A DNA stretch of 64,000 nt from CAVQHY01 sp963712465 (GCA_963712465.1 CAVQHY010000005.1:1-64000), one strand, 5' to 3'; numbered from the stretch's first letter, positions 18,871 through 27,197 are shown. The notes: a model not told the origin generated them from the sequence alone. Translations and numbers: made by a program.

Positions 18871-19776
18871 TCACCATTTCTTCTGGTAGCGGTTTCTGAG
18901 CCAGATCGCGAAGGCGTTGAGTGTCAGGAGCATGAGCAGCAAGACGATGATTGCAGCTGCGGCGAGTGACTTGAACTCTTCCTGTGGGCGTCCGATCCAC
19001 TGGAAGATCTGGATCGGAAGAGCGGTGTAGGGGCCGAGGAGCGTCGGGTTCACTGACACGAACGTGAGCGCCCCCACGAGCAGTAGCGGCGCCGTCTCCC
19101 CGATTCCGCGCGAGACCCCGAGGATCGAGCCGGTGGCGATGCCCGGGATCGCGGCCGGGAGCACCTGTCGCCGCACGACCTGCCACTTCGTCGCTCCCAG
19201 CGCGTAGGCGCCCTGACGGATCGAGTCGGGCACCGCCCGGATCGCCTCACGGGACGCGACGATCACGGTGGGAAGCACGACCAGCGTGAGGATGATCGCG
19301 CCGGCGAGCAGGACGCGACCGAGTCCCAACCCCCGCACGATGAACGCAAGTCCGAGGATGCCGTACACGATCGAAGGCACCGCGGCGAGATTCTGGATGT
19401 TCACCTCGAGCAGCCGGTTGTACCAGCGCTCCTTGCGAGCGTACTCCTCGAGGTAGATCGCGGTGCCGACGCCGAGGGGCACGGAGAAGGCGATGAGGAG
19501 GATGCCGAGGTACAGCGTGGCGAGAATCGCCGGTCGCGCTCCCGCCTTCTCCGGGCTGACGGACGGCGCGTTCAGCAGCAGCTGCTTGTTCAGCGACGGC
19601 ACGCCGTCGATCAGCACGTCCGCGATCAGCGCGCCGAGCGTGAGCAGGCCGACCGCGAGCGAGAGCATGAGAAAGCCGAAGAACACACCGCCGATGATCC
19701 TGTCGCTGCGGCTTCCCGACCCGTAGATCGTGGCCTGCCTCGCCCCCTCGACGGCCGTCGCCGTCCGGGCGGTCAT
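18871..19776 (-). CDS. pstA: Phosphate ABC transporter permease PstA
   Basis: 301 residues with six membrane segments and the binding-protein-dependent permease loop EAIRAVPDSIRQGAYALGATKWQ (shortened), which contacts PstB. AAVPSIVYGILGLAFIV is typical of PstA. ATG 19776 overlaps the pstC stop (ATGA). It forms the membrane channel with PstC. Confidence 0.95.
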   Translation of the reverse strand: MTARTATAVEGARQATIYGSGSRSDRIIGGVFFGFLMLSLAVGLLTLGALIADVLIDGVPSLNKQLLLNAPSVSPEKAGARPAILATLYLGILLIAFSVPLGVGTAIYLEEYARKERWYNRLLEVNIQNLAAVPSIVYGILGLAFIVRGLGLGRVLLAGAIILTLVVLPTVIVASREAIRAVPDSIRQGAYALGATKWQVVRRQVLPAAIPGIATGSILGVSRGIGETAPLLLVGALTFVSVNPTLLGPYTALPIQIFQWIGRPQEEFKSLAAAAIIVLLLMLLTLNAFAIWLRNRYQKKW

Positions 19777-20714
19777 TCGTAGACCTCGCGGTACCTCCGC
19801 ACGAGCCGGATCGCGATCACGTTCATGACCAGCGTGATCACGAACAGTGTCAGCCCGACGGCGAAGATCGTCTTGTACTCGATCGAGCCCGTCGGGACGT
19901 CGCCCTGCCCCGTCGCGCCGATGAAGGCGGTCATCGTCTCGACCGGCTCGAGCGGGTTGAGCGACATGGTGGGCTGCTGCCCGGCGGCGATCAGGACGAC
20001 CATCGTCTCGCCGACGATGCGGGAGACGGCCAGCACGAAGCTGGCGACGATGCCGGAGATCGCTGCCGGGACCACGACTCGCGTCGAGACCTTGAACCGC
20101 GTCGAGCCCAGCGCGTAGGCGCCGGTTCGCAGGTCCATCGGCACGGACGACATCGCGTCCTCGGAGAGCGAGGCGACGGTGGGCAGCACGAGCACGCCGA
20201 CGACGAGCCCGGCGCTGAGCGCGCTGAACGCGCCAGAGATGTCGAGGCCTATGTCCTTGAGCAGCGGCGTGACGAGCAGGAGCGCGAAATACCCGAAGAC
20301 GACCGTCGGGATGCCCGCGAGCAGCTCGAGAATGGGCTTGAGCGTCCTGCGGACCCGGGGGTGCGCGTACTCACTCATGTAGATCGCGGCACCGAGACCG
20401 AACGGGACCGCGACGAGCGTGGCCCAGATCGTGACCGAGAGCGTGCCCGCGAGCAGCGGCACGACGCCGAAGCTCGCCGGCTTGAACAGGGGAGCCCACC
20501 GCGTTCCCGTGATGAAGTCCGTGAACGGGATCTCGCGGAAGAACTCGATCGCGGGCTCGACGAGGGCGAACACGATGCCGACGGTCGTCGCGATCGAGAT
20601 CACGGCGCAGATTCCGAAGAACACCTTGACGGCGTCCTCGCTCCAACGCCGCCCGCCGGGCCGCAGCCGGAGATCCGGCTGCGGCCCAGAGGCGGTTACG
20701 TCCGGCGTCGACAC
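19773..20714 (-). CDS. pstC: Phosphate ABC transporter permease PstC
   Basis: 313 residues from GTG 20714. It has six hydrophobic segments, the periplasmic-side loop FREIPFTDFITGTRWAP after helix one that is characteristic of PstC, and the coupling loop EDAMSSVPMDLRTGAYALGST. It starts 10 bases after the pstS stop. Normal length. Confidence 0.95.
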   Translation of the reverse strand: MSTPDVTASGPQPDLRLRPGGRRWSEDAVKVFFGICAVISIATTVGIVFALVEPAIEFFREIPFTDFITGTRWAPLFKPASFGVVPLLAGTLSVTIWATLVAVPFGLGAAIYMSEYAHPRVRRTLKPILELLAGIPTVVFGYFALLLVTPLLKDIGLDISGAFSALSAGLVVGVLVLPTVASLSEDAMSSVPMDLRTGAYALGSTRFKVSTRVVVPAAISGIVASFVLAVSRIVGETMVVLIAAGQQPTMSLNPLEPVETMTAFIGATGQGDVPTGSIEYKTIFAVGLTLFVITLVMNVIAIRLVRRYREVYE

Positions 20715-20724
20715 GGGAGGCTGT

Positions 20725-21735
20725 CTAGCCTCCGAGGGCCGACTGGAGCGTGGACTTGTCCGTCGCGACCTGATCCGGAGTCGGCGGGATGAAGAGCGCC
20801 GTCTTCGTGATCTCGTCGATGTTGTCGAGGTAGAACGTCGTGTAGCCCGCGACCTGTGGCTTGCCGGTTAGGGACTCGAGCTTCGGGTAGATGAAGAGCG
20901 GGCGCGAGAGGGGCGTGTAGGTGCCGTCCTGTGCCGATTCGGCGCTCGGGGCGACGCAGCCGGAGCCGCCGTCGATCTCGACCGCCTTCAGCGTGTCGGA
21001 GTTCTCCTCGAAGTACGTGTAGCCGAGGTAGCCGAGCGCGCCCTTGTCGCCCGCCACGGCCTGGACGGTGACGTTGTCGTCCTCGGACGCGGTGTAGTCG
21101 GCGCGGCTTGCGCCCTCCTCGCCGTTGATCGCGTCGGTGAAGTAGTCGAACGTCCCCGAGTCCGTCCCGGGCCCGGCGAGCACGAGCGGCACGTCGGGGA
21201 AGCTCGGGTCGACCTGGTTCCAGTTCGTGATCTTGCCCTCCGCGGCCGGCTCCCAGATCGTCTTCAGCTGGTCGAGGGTGAGGCAGCTCGCCCAGTCGTT
21301 CTCCGGGTTGACGATCACGGTCAGGGCGTCGACGGCGACGGTCAGCTCGAGGTACTCGATTCCGTTCTCCTTGCAGATCGCGGCCTCCTCGTCCTTAATC
21401 GGGCGCGAGGCATCGGAGACGTCGGTCTCTCCCGCGCAGAAGCGCTCGAAGCCGCCGCCCGTGCCGGAGATCCCGACCGTCACGGTCACGCCCGAGTTCG
21501 CTTCCTGGAAGAGCTCCGCCGCCGCGGTGCTCAACGGGCCGACCGTCGAGGAGCCGTCGACCTCGACCGTGCCGGAGAGGTCGCCGCCCGCGGCGGGTGG
21601 AGTCGCTGCCGCGCCGGTGTCGGCGGGCGTGGCGTCCGATTCGTCGTCACTCCCGCCGCAGCCCGCGGCGGCGATCGCCATCACTACGCCGACGAGCGCG
21701 ACGAGGAGCAGCTTGAACGGTGCGCGATGTCGCAC
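20725..21735 (-). CDS. pstS: Phosphate-binding lipoprotein PstS
   Basis: 336 residues from GTG 21735, preferred over ATG 21756 because AAAGGAG sits just upstream of it. The signal peptide ends in the lipobox AIAAAGC, so the mature protein is anchored by the cysteine. The phosphate-binding core shows VDGSSTVGPLSTAAAELF, GISGTGGGFERFCAGETDVSDASRPI (shortened) and LAGPGTDSGTFDYF. It captures phosphate for PstCAB. Three PHO-box repeats lie 69-95 bases upstream of the start. Confidence 0.94.
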   Translation of the reverse strand: MRHRAPFKLLLVALVGVVMAIAAAGCGGSDDESDATPADTGAAATPPAAGGDLSGTVEVDGSSTVGPLSTAAAELFQEANSGVTVTVGISGTGGGFERFCAGETDVSDASRPIKDEEAAICKENGIEYLELTVAVDALTVIVNPENDWASCLTLDQLKTIWEPAAEGKITNWNQVDPSFPDVPLVLAGPGTDSGTFDYFTDAINGEEGASRADYTASEDDNVTVQAVAGDKGALGYLGYTYFEENSDTLKAVEIDGGSGCVAPSAESAQDGTYTPLSRPLFIYPKLESLTGKPQVAGYTTFYLDNIDEITKTALFIPPTPDQVATDKSTLQSALGG

Positions 21736-21803
21736 GTTTCTCCTTTCGCTGGGCATTCGCGGCGATTGTCCCGAGGCGTGGGTTGACCGTGGGTTCCACT
21801 ACG

Positions 21804-21830
21804 GTGAACAACCAGTGAAGATGTGGTGAA
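21804..21830 (-). promoter_or_regulatory. PHO box upstream of pstSCAB-phoU
   Basis: Three copies of TTCAC on the minus strand (GTGAA on plus at 21804, 21815 and 21826), spaced exactly 11 bp. This is the direct-repeat architecture bound by actinobacterial PhoP/RegX3 regulators. Confidence 0.8.
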
Positions 21831-21854
21831 GCGGACGGAAGGAGGACCGTCAGA

Positions 21855-22817
21855 CTAGGCCGGGAACGAGCAGGTGACCGTGAGGCCCTCGCCCCTGCCG
21901 CCCGTGGCCTCGACCGACCCCCCGGCCGAAACGACGATGTGCTTCACGATCGCGAGCCCGAGACCGGTTCCCCGGGAAGCGCGCGCGCGGTCGGCGCGGT
22001 AGAAGCGCTCGAACAGGCGCGGAAGATCCTCACTCGACACGCCGGCGCCGTCATCGGATACCAGGAGCACGGCGGCGTCGTCGTGGCGACGGATCGCCAG
22101 CGTGCAACGGGCACCGGGGCCGGCGTAGCGGACGGCATTGCTCGCGAGGTTCTCCGCGACGACCTTGAGCATGCGCGGACGAAGCGGAACCTCGACCTCG
22201 TCGCCCTCGACCGACAGCGTCACGCCCGCGCGTGCGGCAGCATCGCCGGCGCCCGCAGCGACCTCATGGAGGATCGGAAGCGCCGGCGTCGACCCGAGCG
22301 CGACCACCTCTCGTCCCGACTCGAGCTCGCTCAGGAAGAGGACGTCGTCGATCAGCTCGCCGATCTGCCCGACCTCGGAGCGCGCCTGCTCGACGAGCTC
22401 GTCGGTGTCGGCGCCCGGGAGCAGCGCCGTGTCGAGGAGCGCGAGCAGACGGGCCAGCGGAGTACGGAGCTCGTGCGAGACGGCTGCCGTGAAGCCTGCT
22501 CGCAGCTCCTCGTACGCCGCGAGGTCTCCGGAGTCGCGGAGGTAGAGAAGCGTTTCGGTGCGGCCGTCGACGCGATACGGGATCGCGAACGAGTGGGCGC
22601 CGGCAAGCAGTTCGGGCGGGAGCGGCTCGCCCTCGCGAACGCCCTCGAGCGACTCGCGGGCGCGTCTGCTCGTTGCGACCACGTGGCCGCCGGCATCGAG
22701 AACGAGCACGAGCTCGCGGCTCTCCTCGACGAGAACCCGCCCGCGCTCTGCCTCGAGCTCGAGGGGAGTCAGCTCGTCCTCGCGGCCCTCTGGACTCTGG
22801 GCGAAGGGCCGCTTCAT
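21855..22817 (-). CDS. PhoR/SenX3-like sensor histidine kinase without membrane segments
   Basis: 320 residues. The N-terminal part (about 35-110) looks like a degenerate PAS fold (ELVLVLDAGGHVVATSRRA). HisKA phosphoacceptor helix FTAAVSHELRTPLARLL. HATPase boxes: N box ENLASNAVRYAG, G1 VSDDGAGVSSEDLPRLFERFYR (shortened) and G2 RGTGLGLAIVKHI. No hydrophobic membrane segment is visible, unlike most PhoR/SenX3, so it should be cytoplasmic. It lies directly upstream of pstS on the same strand and 38 bases divergent from its response regulator, which supports a phosphate-sensing role. Confidence 0.88.
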   Translation of the reverse strand: MKRPFAQSPEGREDELTPLELEAERGRVLVEESRELVLVLDAGGHVVATSRRARESLEGVREGEPLPPELLAGAHSFAIPYRVDGRTETLLYLRDSGDLAAYEELRAGFTAAVSHELRTPLARLLALLDTALLPGADTDELVEQARSEVGQIGELIDDVLFLSELESGREVVALGSTPALPILHEVAAGAGDAAARAGVTLSVEGDEVEVPLRPRMLKVVAENLASNAVRYAGPGARCTLAIRRHDDAAVLLVSDDGAGVSSEDLPRLFERFYRADRARASRGTGLGLAIVKHIVVSAGGSVEATGGRGEGLTVTCSFPA

Positions 22818-22855
22818 ACTTCCGCCAGTATGTCGGACGAGGAAACGTCGCCGCC

Positions 22856-23551
22856 GTGAGCCGGGTGCTGATCGTCGAGGACGACGAGGTGATCGCGGGG
22901 GGCATGGCGCGGCATCTCGCGGTCGCAGGCTTCGAGCCCATGTGGGTCGACAAGGGCGAGCAGGGAATCGCGCGGCTGCGCTTCGAGCGGCCCGACGTCT
23001 GCGTGCTCGACCTGATGCTCCCGGGCCTCGACGGCTGGCGCCTGATCGAGGAGGCGCGCGCGGAAGGGATCGGCACGCCGATCGTCGTGGTGAGCGCGCG
23101 GGGGACCGAGCACGACCGCGTGCACGCGCTCGAGATCGGGGCCGACGACTACCTGGTCAAGCCGTTCTCGATGCGGGAGCTCGTCGCCCGGGTTCGCGCG
23201 GCTGCGCGCAGAGGCGTGCGTGCCGCCGAGCCTCCTCGGGGCGATCCGATCGTGATCGAAGAGCTCGAGATCGATCCTCGTACGGTTCAGGCCCGCATCG
23301 GAGGGGAGGATGCCGAGCTGACTCCACTCGAGTTCAAACTCCTGTACGCGCTAGCCGCCGACCGCGGCCGCGTCGTGACCCGGGACGAGCTCCTCCAGAA
23401 GTTGTGGGGGAGACGGGAGACGCATCGCGATCGCACCGTCGACGTCTACGTGCGCAAGCTGCGCGAGAAGATCGACCGGCGGGCTCCCGTGCACGCCTTC
23501 ATCCACACCCGCTACGGCGTCGGCTACATGCTCGAAGCGCTTCCCAAGTAG
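22856..23551 (+). CDS. PhoP/RegX3-like OmpR-family response regulator (copy 1)
   Basis: 231 residues from GTG 22856. Receiver domain with acidic pocket VEDDE, phosphoacceptor in VCVLDLMLPGLDGW, switch VVVSARGTEHD and KPFSMRELVARVRA. The C-terminal winged helix ends in RDRTVDVYVRKLREKI and HTRYGVGYMLE, the OmpR/PhoB recognition region. It is divergent from the histidine kinase with only 38 bases between starts, so the two form the cognate pair that likely binds the TTCAC repeats. About three quarters identical by eye to the regulator at 27272-27967. Confidence 0.9.
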   Translation: MSRVLIVEDDEVIAGGMARHLAVAGFEPMWVDKGEQGIARLRFERPDVCVLDLMLPGLDGWRLIEEARAEGIGTPIVVVSARGTEHDRVHALEIGADDYLVKPFSMRELVARVRAAARRGVRAAEPPRGDPIVIEELEIDPRTVQARIGGEDAELTPLEFKLLYALAADRGRVVTRDELLQKLWGRRETHRDRTVDVYVRKLREKIDRRAPVHAFIHTRYGVGYMLEALPK

Positions 23552-23555
23552 AGCC

Positions 23556-24233
23556 TCACATCTGCTCCCGGGTGCGAGGCTCAGCGCGGACGAACTGGTA
23601 GGCGACAGCGCCGGCAGCGGCACCGCAGAGCGGCGCGAGCAGGTACACCCAGAGCGACGAGGTCTCGCCGGAGACAAGGGCGGGCCCGAGCGAGCGTGCC
23701 GGGTTCATCGAGGCGCCGGTGACCGGCCCGCCGAACAGCGCGTCGAGGGCGACGGTGCCGCCGATCGCGATCGCGGCTGCCTCGCCGACCGCCCGGGTGT
23801 CGGTGGCGACGGCGACGATCACGAGCATCAGGAAGAACGTGAGCAGGACCTCCCAGAGAAACGCCTGGCGGTCGGAGCCCGAGGGCAGCGTGGCACCGAC
23901 GTCGGCGACGTCGCCGAGCGAGGCGCGAAGGAGAGCCGCCGCCACGATCGCGCCGGTCGCCTGCGCGAGCCAGTAGGTGCCGACGCGCGGCCACGGGAAG
24001 TGTCGCGTGAGGGCGAACGCGAAGGTGACCGCCGGATTGAAATGAGCGCCCGAGACGTGGCCGAGCGCGTAGATCATGACCATGATCACCAGGCCGAACG
24101 TGGCCGCGATGCCGACACCGCCTAGCCCACCGAACTCCGCGTTGACCATGATCGCCCCACAGCCGGCGAAGACGAGTGCGAACGTTCCGATCGCCTCGGC
24201 GGCCAGCGCTCGTGGCAGCGACGCGGCGGGCAA
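23556..24233 (-). CDS. MIP-family channel (AqpS-like aquaglyceroporin) of the arsenic operon
   Basis: 225 residues from TTG 24233. Six membrane segments and both pore motifs: GAHFNPAVTFAFAL and GASMNPARSLGPAL. It follows arsR with 3 bases between stop and start, so it is co-transcribed with an arsenic regulator. In other bacteria such linked channels (AqpS) pass trivalent arsenicals down their gradient. A general water/glycerol channel is the alternative. Convergent with response regulator 1, the stops being 4 bases apart. Confidence 0.85.
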   Translation of the reverse strand: MPAASLPRALAAEAIGTFALVFAGCGAIMVNAEFGGLGGVGIAATFGLVIMVMIYALGHVSGAHFNPAVTFAFALTRHFPWPRVGTYWLAQATGAIVAAALLRASLGDVADVGATLPSGSDRQAFLWEVLLTFFLMLVIVAVATDTRAVGEAAAIAIGGTVALDALFGGPVTGASMNPARSLGPALVSGETSSLWVYLLAPLCGAAAGAVAYQFVRAEPRTREQM

Positions 24234-24236
24234 CGG

Positions 24237-24581
24237 CTAGACGGCCAACGGCTCGCCCGCGAGTAGCTGGCCCAGGCGCTCGAGGGCGCCGGGCACGAGC
24301 GTGTAGTACGCGAACGTACCGCGCCGCTCCCGCTCGATCAAGCCTGCGTCGACGAGCTGTTTTAGGTGGTAGCTGACCGTGGGCTGGGCGAGCCCGAGCG
24401 TGGGCACGAACTCGCAGACGCAGACCGCCTCGCCGCCCGCCCGGGCGAGCATGTTGAGAATCCTGACACGGTGGCGGTCGGCGAGCGCCTTGAACAGACG
24501 CTCGAGCTCGGCCGCCTCACTCTCGTCGAGCGGCGCTCCGACGAGGGGCGTGCAGCACTCGACGAGTGGCAGATCCTTCAT
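24237..24581 (-). CDS. arsR: ArsR/SmtB-family arsenic-responsive repressor
   Basis: 114 residues from ATG 24581; more distant in-frame starts would cover its own promoter. Winged helix with the metal-site motif AVCVCEFVPTLGLAQPTVSYHL: the CxC sits in the position of the ArsR As(III) site (classically CVCDL). An extra Cys pair (VECCTP) is near the N-terminus. It should repress itself, the aquaporin behind it and the divergent arsI by binding the dyad at 24594-24611. Confidence 0.9.
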   Translation of the reverse strand: MKDLPLVECCTPLVGAPLDESEAAELERLFKALADRHRVRILNMLARAGGEAVCVCEFVPTLGLAQPTVSYHLKQLVDAGLIERERRGTFAYYTLVPGALERLGQLLAGEPLAV

Positions 24582-24589
24582 TGCGCCAA

Positions 24590-24640
24590 ACAGTATCGAC
24601 ATCTTTCGATATTGACAAGCATCGATACAACGCGTATACA
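24590..24640. promoter_or_regulatory. Divergent arsR/arsI promoters with ArsR operator dyad
   Basis: Plus strand: TTGACA (24612-24617), 17-base spacer, TATACA (24635-24640) for arsI. Minus strand: TTGTCA (24618-24613), 17-base spacer, TACTGT (24595-24590) for arsR. The two -35 boxes overlap. A perfect inverted repeat TATCGA-N6-TCGATA (24594-24611) fills the arsR spacer. Further ATCGAT/TCGATA half-sites occur at 24621 and 24651. The region is markedly AT-richer than its surroundings. Confidence 0.8.
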
Positions 24641-24669
24641 TTCAATAACTTCGATAAAGGAGGAACCCG

Positions 24670-25101
24670 ATGGCGAACACGTTCCATCTCTCGCTCGACG
24701 TCCCGGACCTCGATGTGTCCGTCGCGTTCTACCGCGCGCTCCTCGGTGCCGAGCCCGCGAAGCGAAAGCCCGAATACGCGAAGTTCGAGCTCGCCGATCC
24801 GCCTGTCGCACTGGCGCTGCAGCAGTCAGGCCGGCGAGGCCTGAACCACGTCGGGATCCGCGTTGAGCGGACCGAGGAGGTCGAGGCGGCCTCCGAGCGT
24901 CTGACGGCCAGCGGGCTCGTCACCCTCGACGAGCGCGACACCACCTGCTGCTACGCGCGCCAGGACAAGGTGTGGGTGCGCGATCCGGCCGGGCACGCCT
25001 GGGAGATCTACGCGGTGCTCGAGGACGTCGACGGCGAGGCCGAGTCCGAGCCTGCCGCCGCGAGCGAGCTCTGCTGCGGCCCGGGGTGCTGCGCAGCGTA
25101 G
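24670..25101 (+). CDS. arsI: ArsI/CadI-like vicinal-oxygen-chelate C-As lyase
   Basis: 143 residues from ATG 24670, behind a strong AAAGGAGG ribosome site. One glyoxalase/VOC fold with metal ligands His6 (NTFHLSLDV), the LNHVGIRVE histidine and the glutamate of AWEIY. The vicinal cysteine pair in TTCCYARQDKVW is the trivalent organoarsenical binding site of ArsI, which cleaves the carbon-arsenic bond of methyl- or aryl-arsenite using Fe(II) and O2. The tail is cysteine-rich (ELCCGPGCCAA). It is divergent from arsR across a shared operator. Confidence 0.88.
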   Translation: MANTFHLSLDVPDLDVSVAFYRALLGAEPAKRKPEYAKFELADPPVALALQQSGRRGLNHVGIRVERTEEVEAASERLTASGLVTLDERDTTCCYARQDKVWVRDPAGHAWEIYAVLEDVDGEAESEPAAASELCCGPGCCAA

Positions 25102-25184
25102 GAGCGGCAACTGGGGATAGTTCGACACCACTCGTTAGCCGTTTCGTTCCCCATGCGTCGCGTGCGAGTGGCGACACTCGCGTC

Positions 25185-25937
25185 ATGGAGATGCGCACGA
25201 AGGTCAGGCCGCTTCTGTGCGAGCTGCACGCACACACGACGTGGAGCGACGGCGAGCGTACGCTGCGTCAGCTCGTCGACCTCTACGGCCGGCGCGGCTT
25301 CGACGTCCTCTGCATCACGGACCACGTGCTTCCTTCGGCGGACCCGTGGCGAGTCGAGCAGGTGCGGCGCGGCGATCCCATCTCGGTCGCCGAGGAGCAG
25401 TGGAGCGCCTACCTCGAGGAGATCGAGTGGGAGGCGTGGCGGGCGAGGGTTCGCTACGGCCTGCTCGTCGTCCCTGGTGCCGAGCTCACCGTCAATCACG
25501 AGGATCCCGACCACGCCGCCCACGCCGTCGCGGTCGGGCTGCGGAGCTTCGTCGGGCTCGACCGCGGTCTCGTCGAGGCGCTTCGCGCCGCCCGCGCCGC
25601 CGGGGCCGGCCTGATCGCCGCGCATCCCCACGACGAGCGCGGCGTTCATCCCTCGCGGACGACGCGTCGCTTCTGGCGCGAGCGCGACCGGCTTGCCGCG
25701 CTCGTCGATCGCTTCGAGCTCTTCAACCGCAACGATCTCTTCGCGTGGGTAGCCGAGGCGGGGCTGCCGGGCGTCGCGACGGGCGACTTCCATCAGCTCG
25801 AGCACCTTTCGACCTGGAAGACGCTGCTGCCGTGCGCCAAGGACGAGCGCTCGGTGGTCGCGTACCTCCGCTCGGGCCGTCCCGCCTACCTCACACGTCT
25901 CCATGACGGGCCGGGTCGTGCCGCCCTCGCGGCATAG
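25185..25937 (+). CDS. PHP-domain metal-dependent phosphoesterase
   Basis: 250 residues from ATG 25185 (ATG 25191 also possible). PHP motifs: I ELHAHTTWSDGERTL, II ITDHVLPS, III HEDPDHAAHAVAVG region, then IAAHPHDE and VATGDFHQLEH. Such stand-alone PHP proteins hydrolyse phosphomonoesters, for example histidinol phosphate or nucleotide 3'-phosphates. The substrate here is unknown. A GCGAGT-N6-ACTCGC hairpin lies just upstream of the start. It sits between arsI and a CBS gene on the same strand. Confidence 0.8.
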   Translation: MEMRTKVRPLLCELHAHTTWSDGERTLRQLVDLYGRRGFDVLCITDHVLPSADPWRVEQVRRGDPISVAEEQWSAYLEEIEWEAWRARVRYGLLVVPGAELTVNHEDPDHAAHAVAVGLRSFVGLDRGLVEALRAARAAGAGLIAAHPHDERGVHPSRTTRRFWRERDRLAALVDRFELFNRNDLFAWVAEAGLPGVATGDFHQLEHLSTWKTLLPCAKDERSVVAYLRSGRPAYLTRLHDGPGRAALAA

Positions 25938-25946
25938 ACTGCCCGC

Positions 25947-26336
25947 GTGGCCACGGTGTCGAACCACATGTCGCGTGACCTCCTGTCTGTCGCCGCGCAG
26001 GCGACTCTCGCCGAGGCAGCCGGCGCGATGCGGGCGCGTGGCGTCGGCGCCGTCCTCGTGCTCGAGCAGGGGTCGCTCGACGGGATCCTGACCGAGCGCG
26101 ACATCCTCAAGGCGGTCGCCACGGGCCCGGTCGAGGGGGCGCGCGTCGCGGACTGGATGACGCGCCATCCCGACACGATCGAGTCATCCGACACGACGCA
26201 GCACGCCGCCGCTCTGATGATCCACGGCGGTTTCCGCCACCTACCGGTCGTCGACGGGGACGAGGTGGTCGGCATCCTCTCCATCCGCGACCTGATGCGC
26301 GTTGCGCTGGCCGACTCGACGCCGCGCGGAGTCTGA
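25947..26336 (+). CDS. Tandem CBS-domain protein
   Basis: 129 residues from GTG 25947, 9 bases after the PHP gene. It consists of exactly two CBS repeats: the first with VGAVLVLEQGSLDGILTERDILKAV and the second with GFRHLPVVDGDEVVGILSIRDLMRVA (both shortened here). The G-(I/L)-x-(S/T)-x-R-D adenosine-ligand motif is present in both halves. It probably binds an adenine nucleotide as a small regulatory protein. Confidence 0.85.
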   Translation: MATVSNHMSRDLLSVAAQATLAEAAGAMRARGVGAVLVLEQGSLDGILTERDILKAVATGPVEGARVADWMTRHPDTIESSDTTQHAAALMIHGGFRHLPVVDGDEVVGILSIRDLMRVALADSTPRGV

Positions 26337-26374
26337 GGTCCCACGCAGGCGCGTCAGCCGCTAGCAAACAGCAA

Positions 26375-26429
26375 GACACCATCTCTTCACCATTCCGTCA
26401 CCCACTCGGGCGAAACAGGCGCCTAGGGT
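26375..26429 (+). promoter_or_regulatory. Orphan PHO-box-like repeats with a -10-like element
   Basis: GACAC (26375), TTCAC (26386) and GTCAC (26397) are spaced exactly 11 bp, followed by TAGGGT (26424-26429) as a possible -10. No obvious plus-strand gene starts downstream: the next gene is pdxH on the other strand. The site is weaker than the other PHO boxes because two units are degenerate. Confidence 0.4.
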
Positions 26430-26485
26430 GGACTCGACAGCGGCGGATGACCCACATCCATCCTCTCCGCCTCTGCTCCCCTACC

Positions 26486-26523
26486 GCGACGGCCGGCTCT
26501 CCTGGGGGCGGGCTGGCCGTCGC
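26486..26523. terminator. Stem-loop downstream of the orphan PHO-box-like site
   Basis: GCGACGGCC (26486-26494) pairs with GGCCGTCGC (26515-26523), extended by three more pairs including a G-U. It lies between the pdxH stop and the putative promoter at 26375-26429. It may terminate pdxH transcription or end a short plus-strand RNA. No T-tract. Confidence 0.35.
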
Positions 26524-26538
26524 TGCCGTCTCCGACGC

Positions 26539-27162
26539 TCAGGGTTGAAGCCGCCGGCGACGCCAGCGGATGCCGTCGCGGCGGTAGTCGAAGCGGTCGT
26601 GGAGCCGATCGTCGCGGTGCTGCCAGAACTCGTACGACTCGGGCACGAGCCGGAAGCCGCCCCAGTGGTCGGGTAGCGGGATCGCTCCTCCCGCGAGGTC
26701 CGCGCGCATCGCCGCAACCCGTTCCTCGAGCAGTTCACGGCTCGCGATCGGCTCACTCTGGCGGGAAACGATCGCACCGATGCGCGAGCCCTCCGGACGC
26801 GCGGCGAAGTACGTCTCCGCCTCCTCCCGGGGTACGCGCGACGCAGTTCCCTCGACCCGCACCTGGCGGCCGACGGGCTCCCAGTAGAAGAGCAGCGCAG
26901 CGTGGGTGTTCTCGCCGAGCTCGTGGCCCTTCCGGCTCTCGACGTTCGTGTAGAAGACGAAGCCGCTCTCGTCGGCCTCCTTGAGCAGCACCATCCGAAC
27001 GGAGGGCGCGCCGCCGGCGGAAGCAGTGGCGACGGCCATCGCCTCGGGCATGCGGACGCCGTGCGCGGCAGCGTCTGCGAACCAGGCCCGGAAGGAGACG
27101 AGCGGATCGGGGTCGAGATCTGCCTCGCCCAGCGGGCGCGCGTGGAGCGGGTCGGTCGTCAC
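26539..27162 (-). CDS. pdxH: Pyridoxamine 5'-phosphate oxidase
   Basis: 207 residues from GTG 27162. FMN-binding split-barrel with the PNPOx hallmarks: PSVRMVLLKEADESGFVFYTN, SRKGHELGENTHAALLFYWEP, VRVEGTASRV and IGAIVSRQSEPI (parts shortened). The C-terminal signature reads HWGGFRLVPESYEFWQHRDDRLHDR followed by the typical W-x-R-x-R-L end (RWRRRRLQP). It makes pyridoxal 5'-phosphate in the final step of the vitamin B6 pathway. Confidence 0.93.
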   Translation of the reverse strand: MTTDPLHARPLGEADLDPDPLVSFRAWFADAAAHGVRMPEAMAVATASAGGAPSVRMVLLKEADESGFVFYTNVESRKGHELGENTHAALLFYWEPVGRQVRVEGTASRVPREEAETYFAARPEGSRIGAIVSRQSEPIASRELLEERVAAMRADLAGGAIPLPDHWGGFRLVPESYEFWQHRDDRLHDRFDYRRDGIRWRRRRLQP

Positions 27163-27197
27163 GAGCCAAGACTATGCCGGTCGCCGACGGTGAGCCA

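Noticed and set aside
26428..26676. Small plus-strand frame after the orphan PHO-like site
   Set aside because: Half of it is antisense to pdxH and it is Ala/Pro/Arg low complexity. A non-coding transcript is the more reasonable reading, if any.
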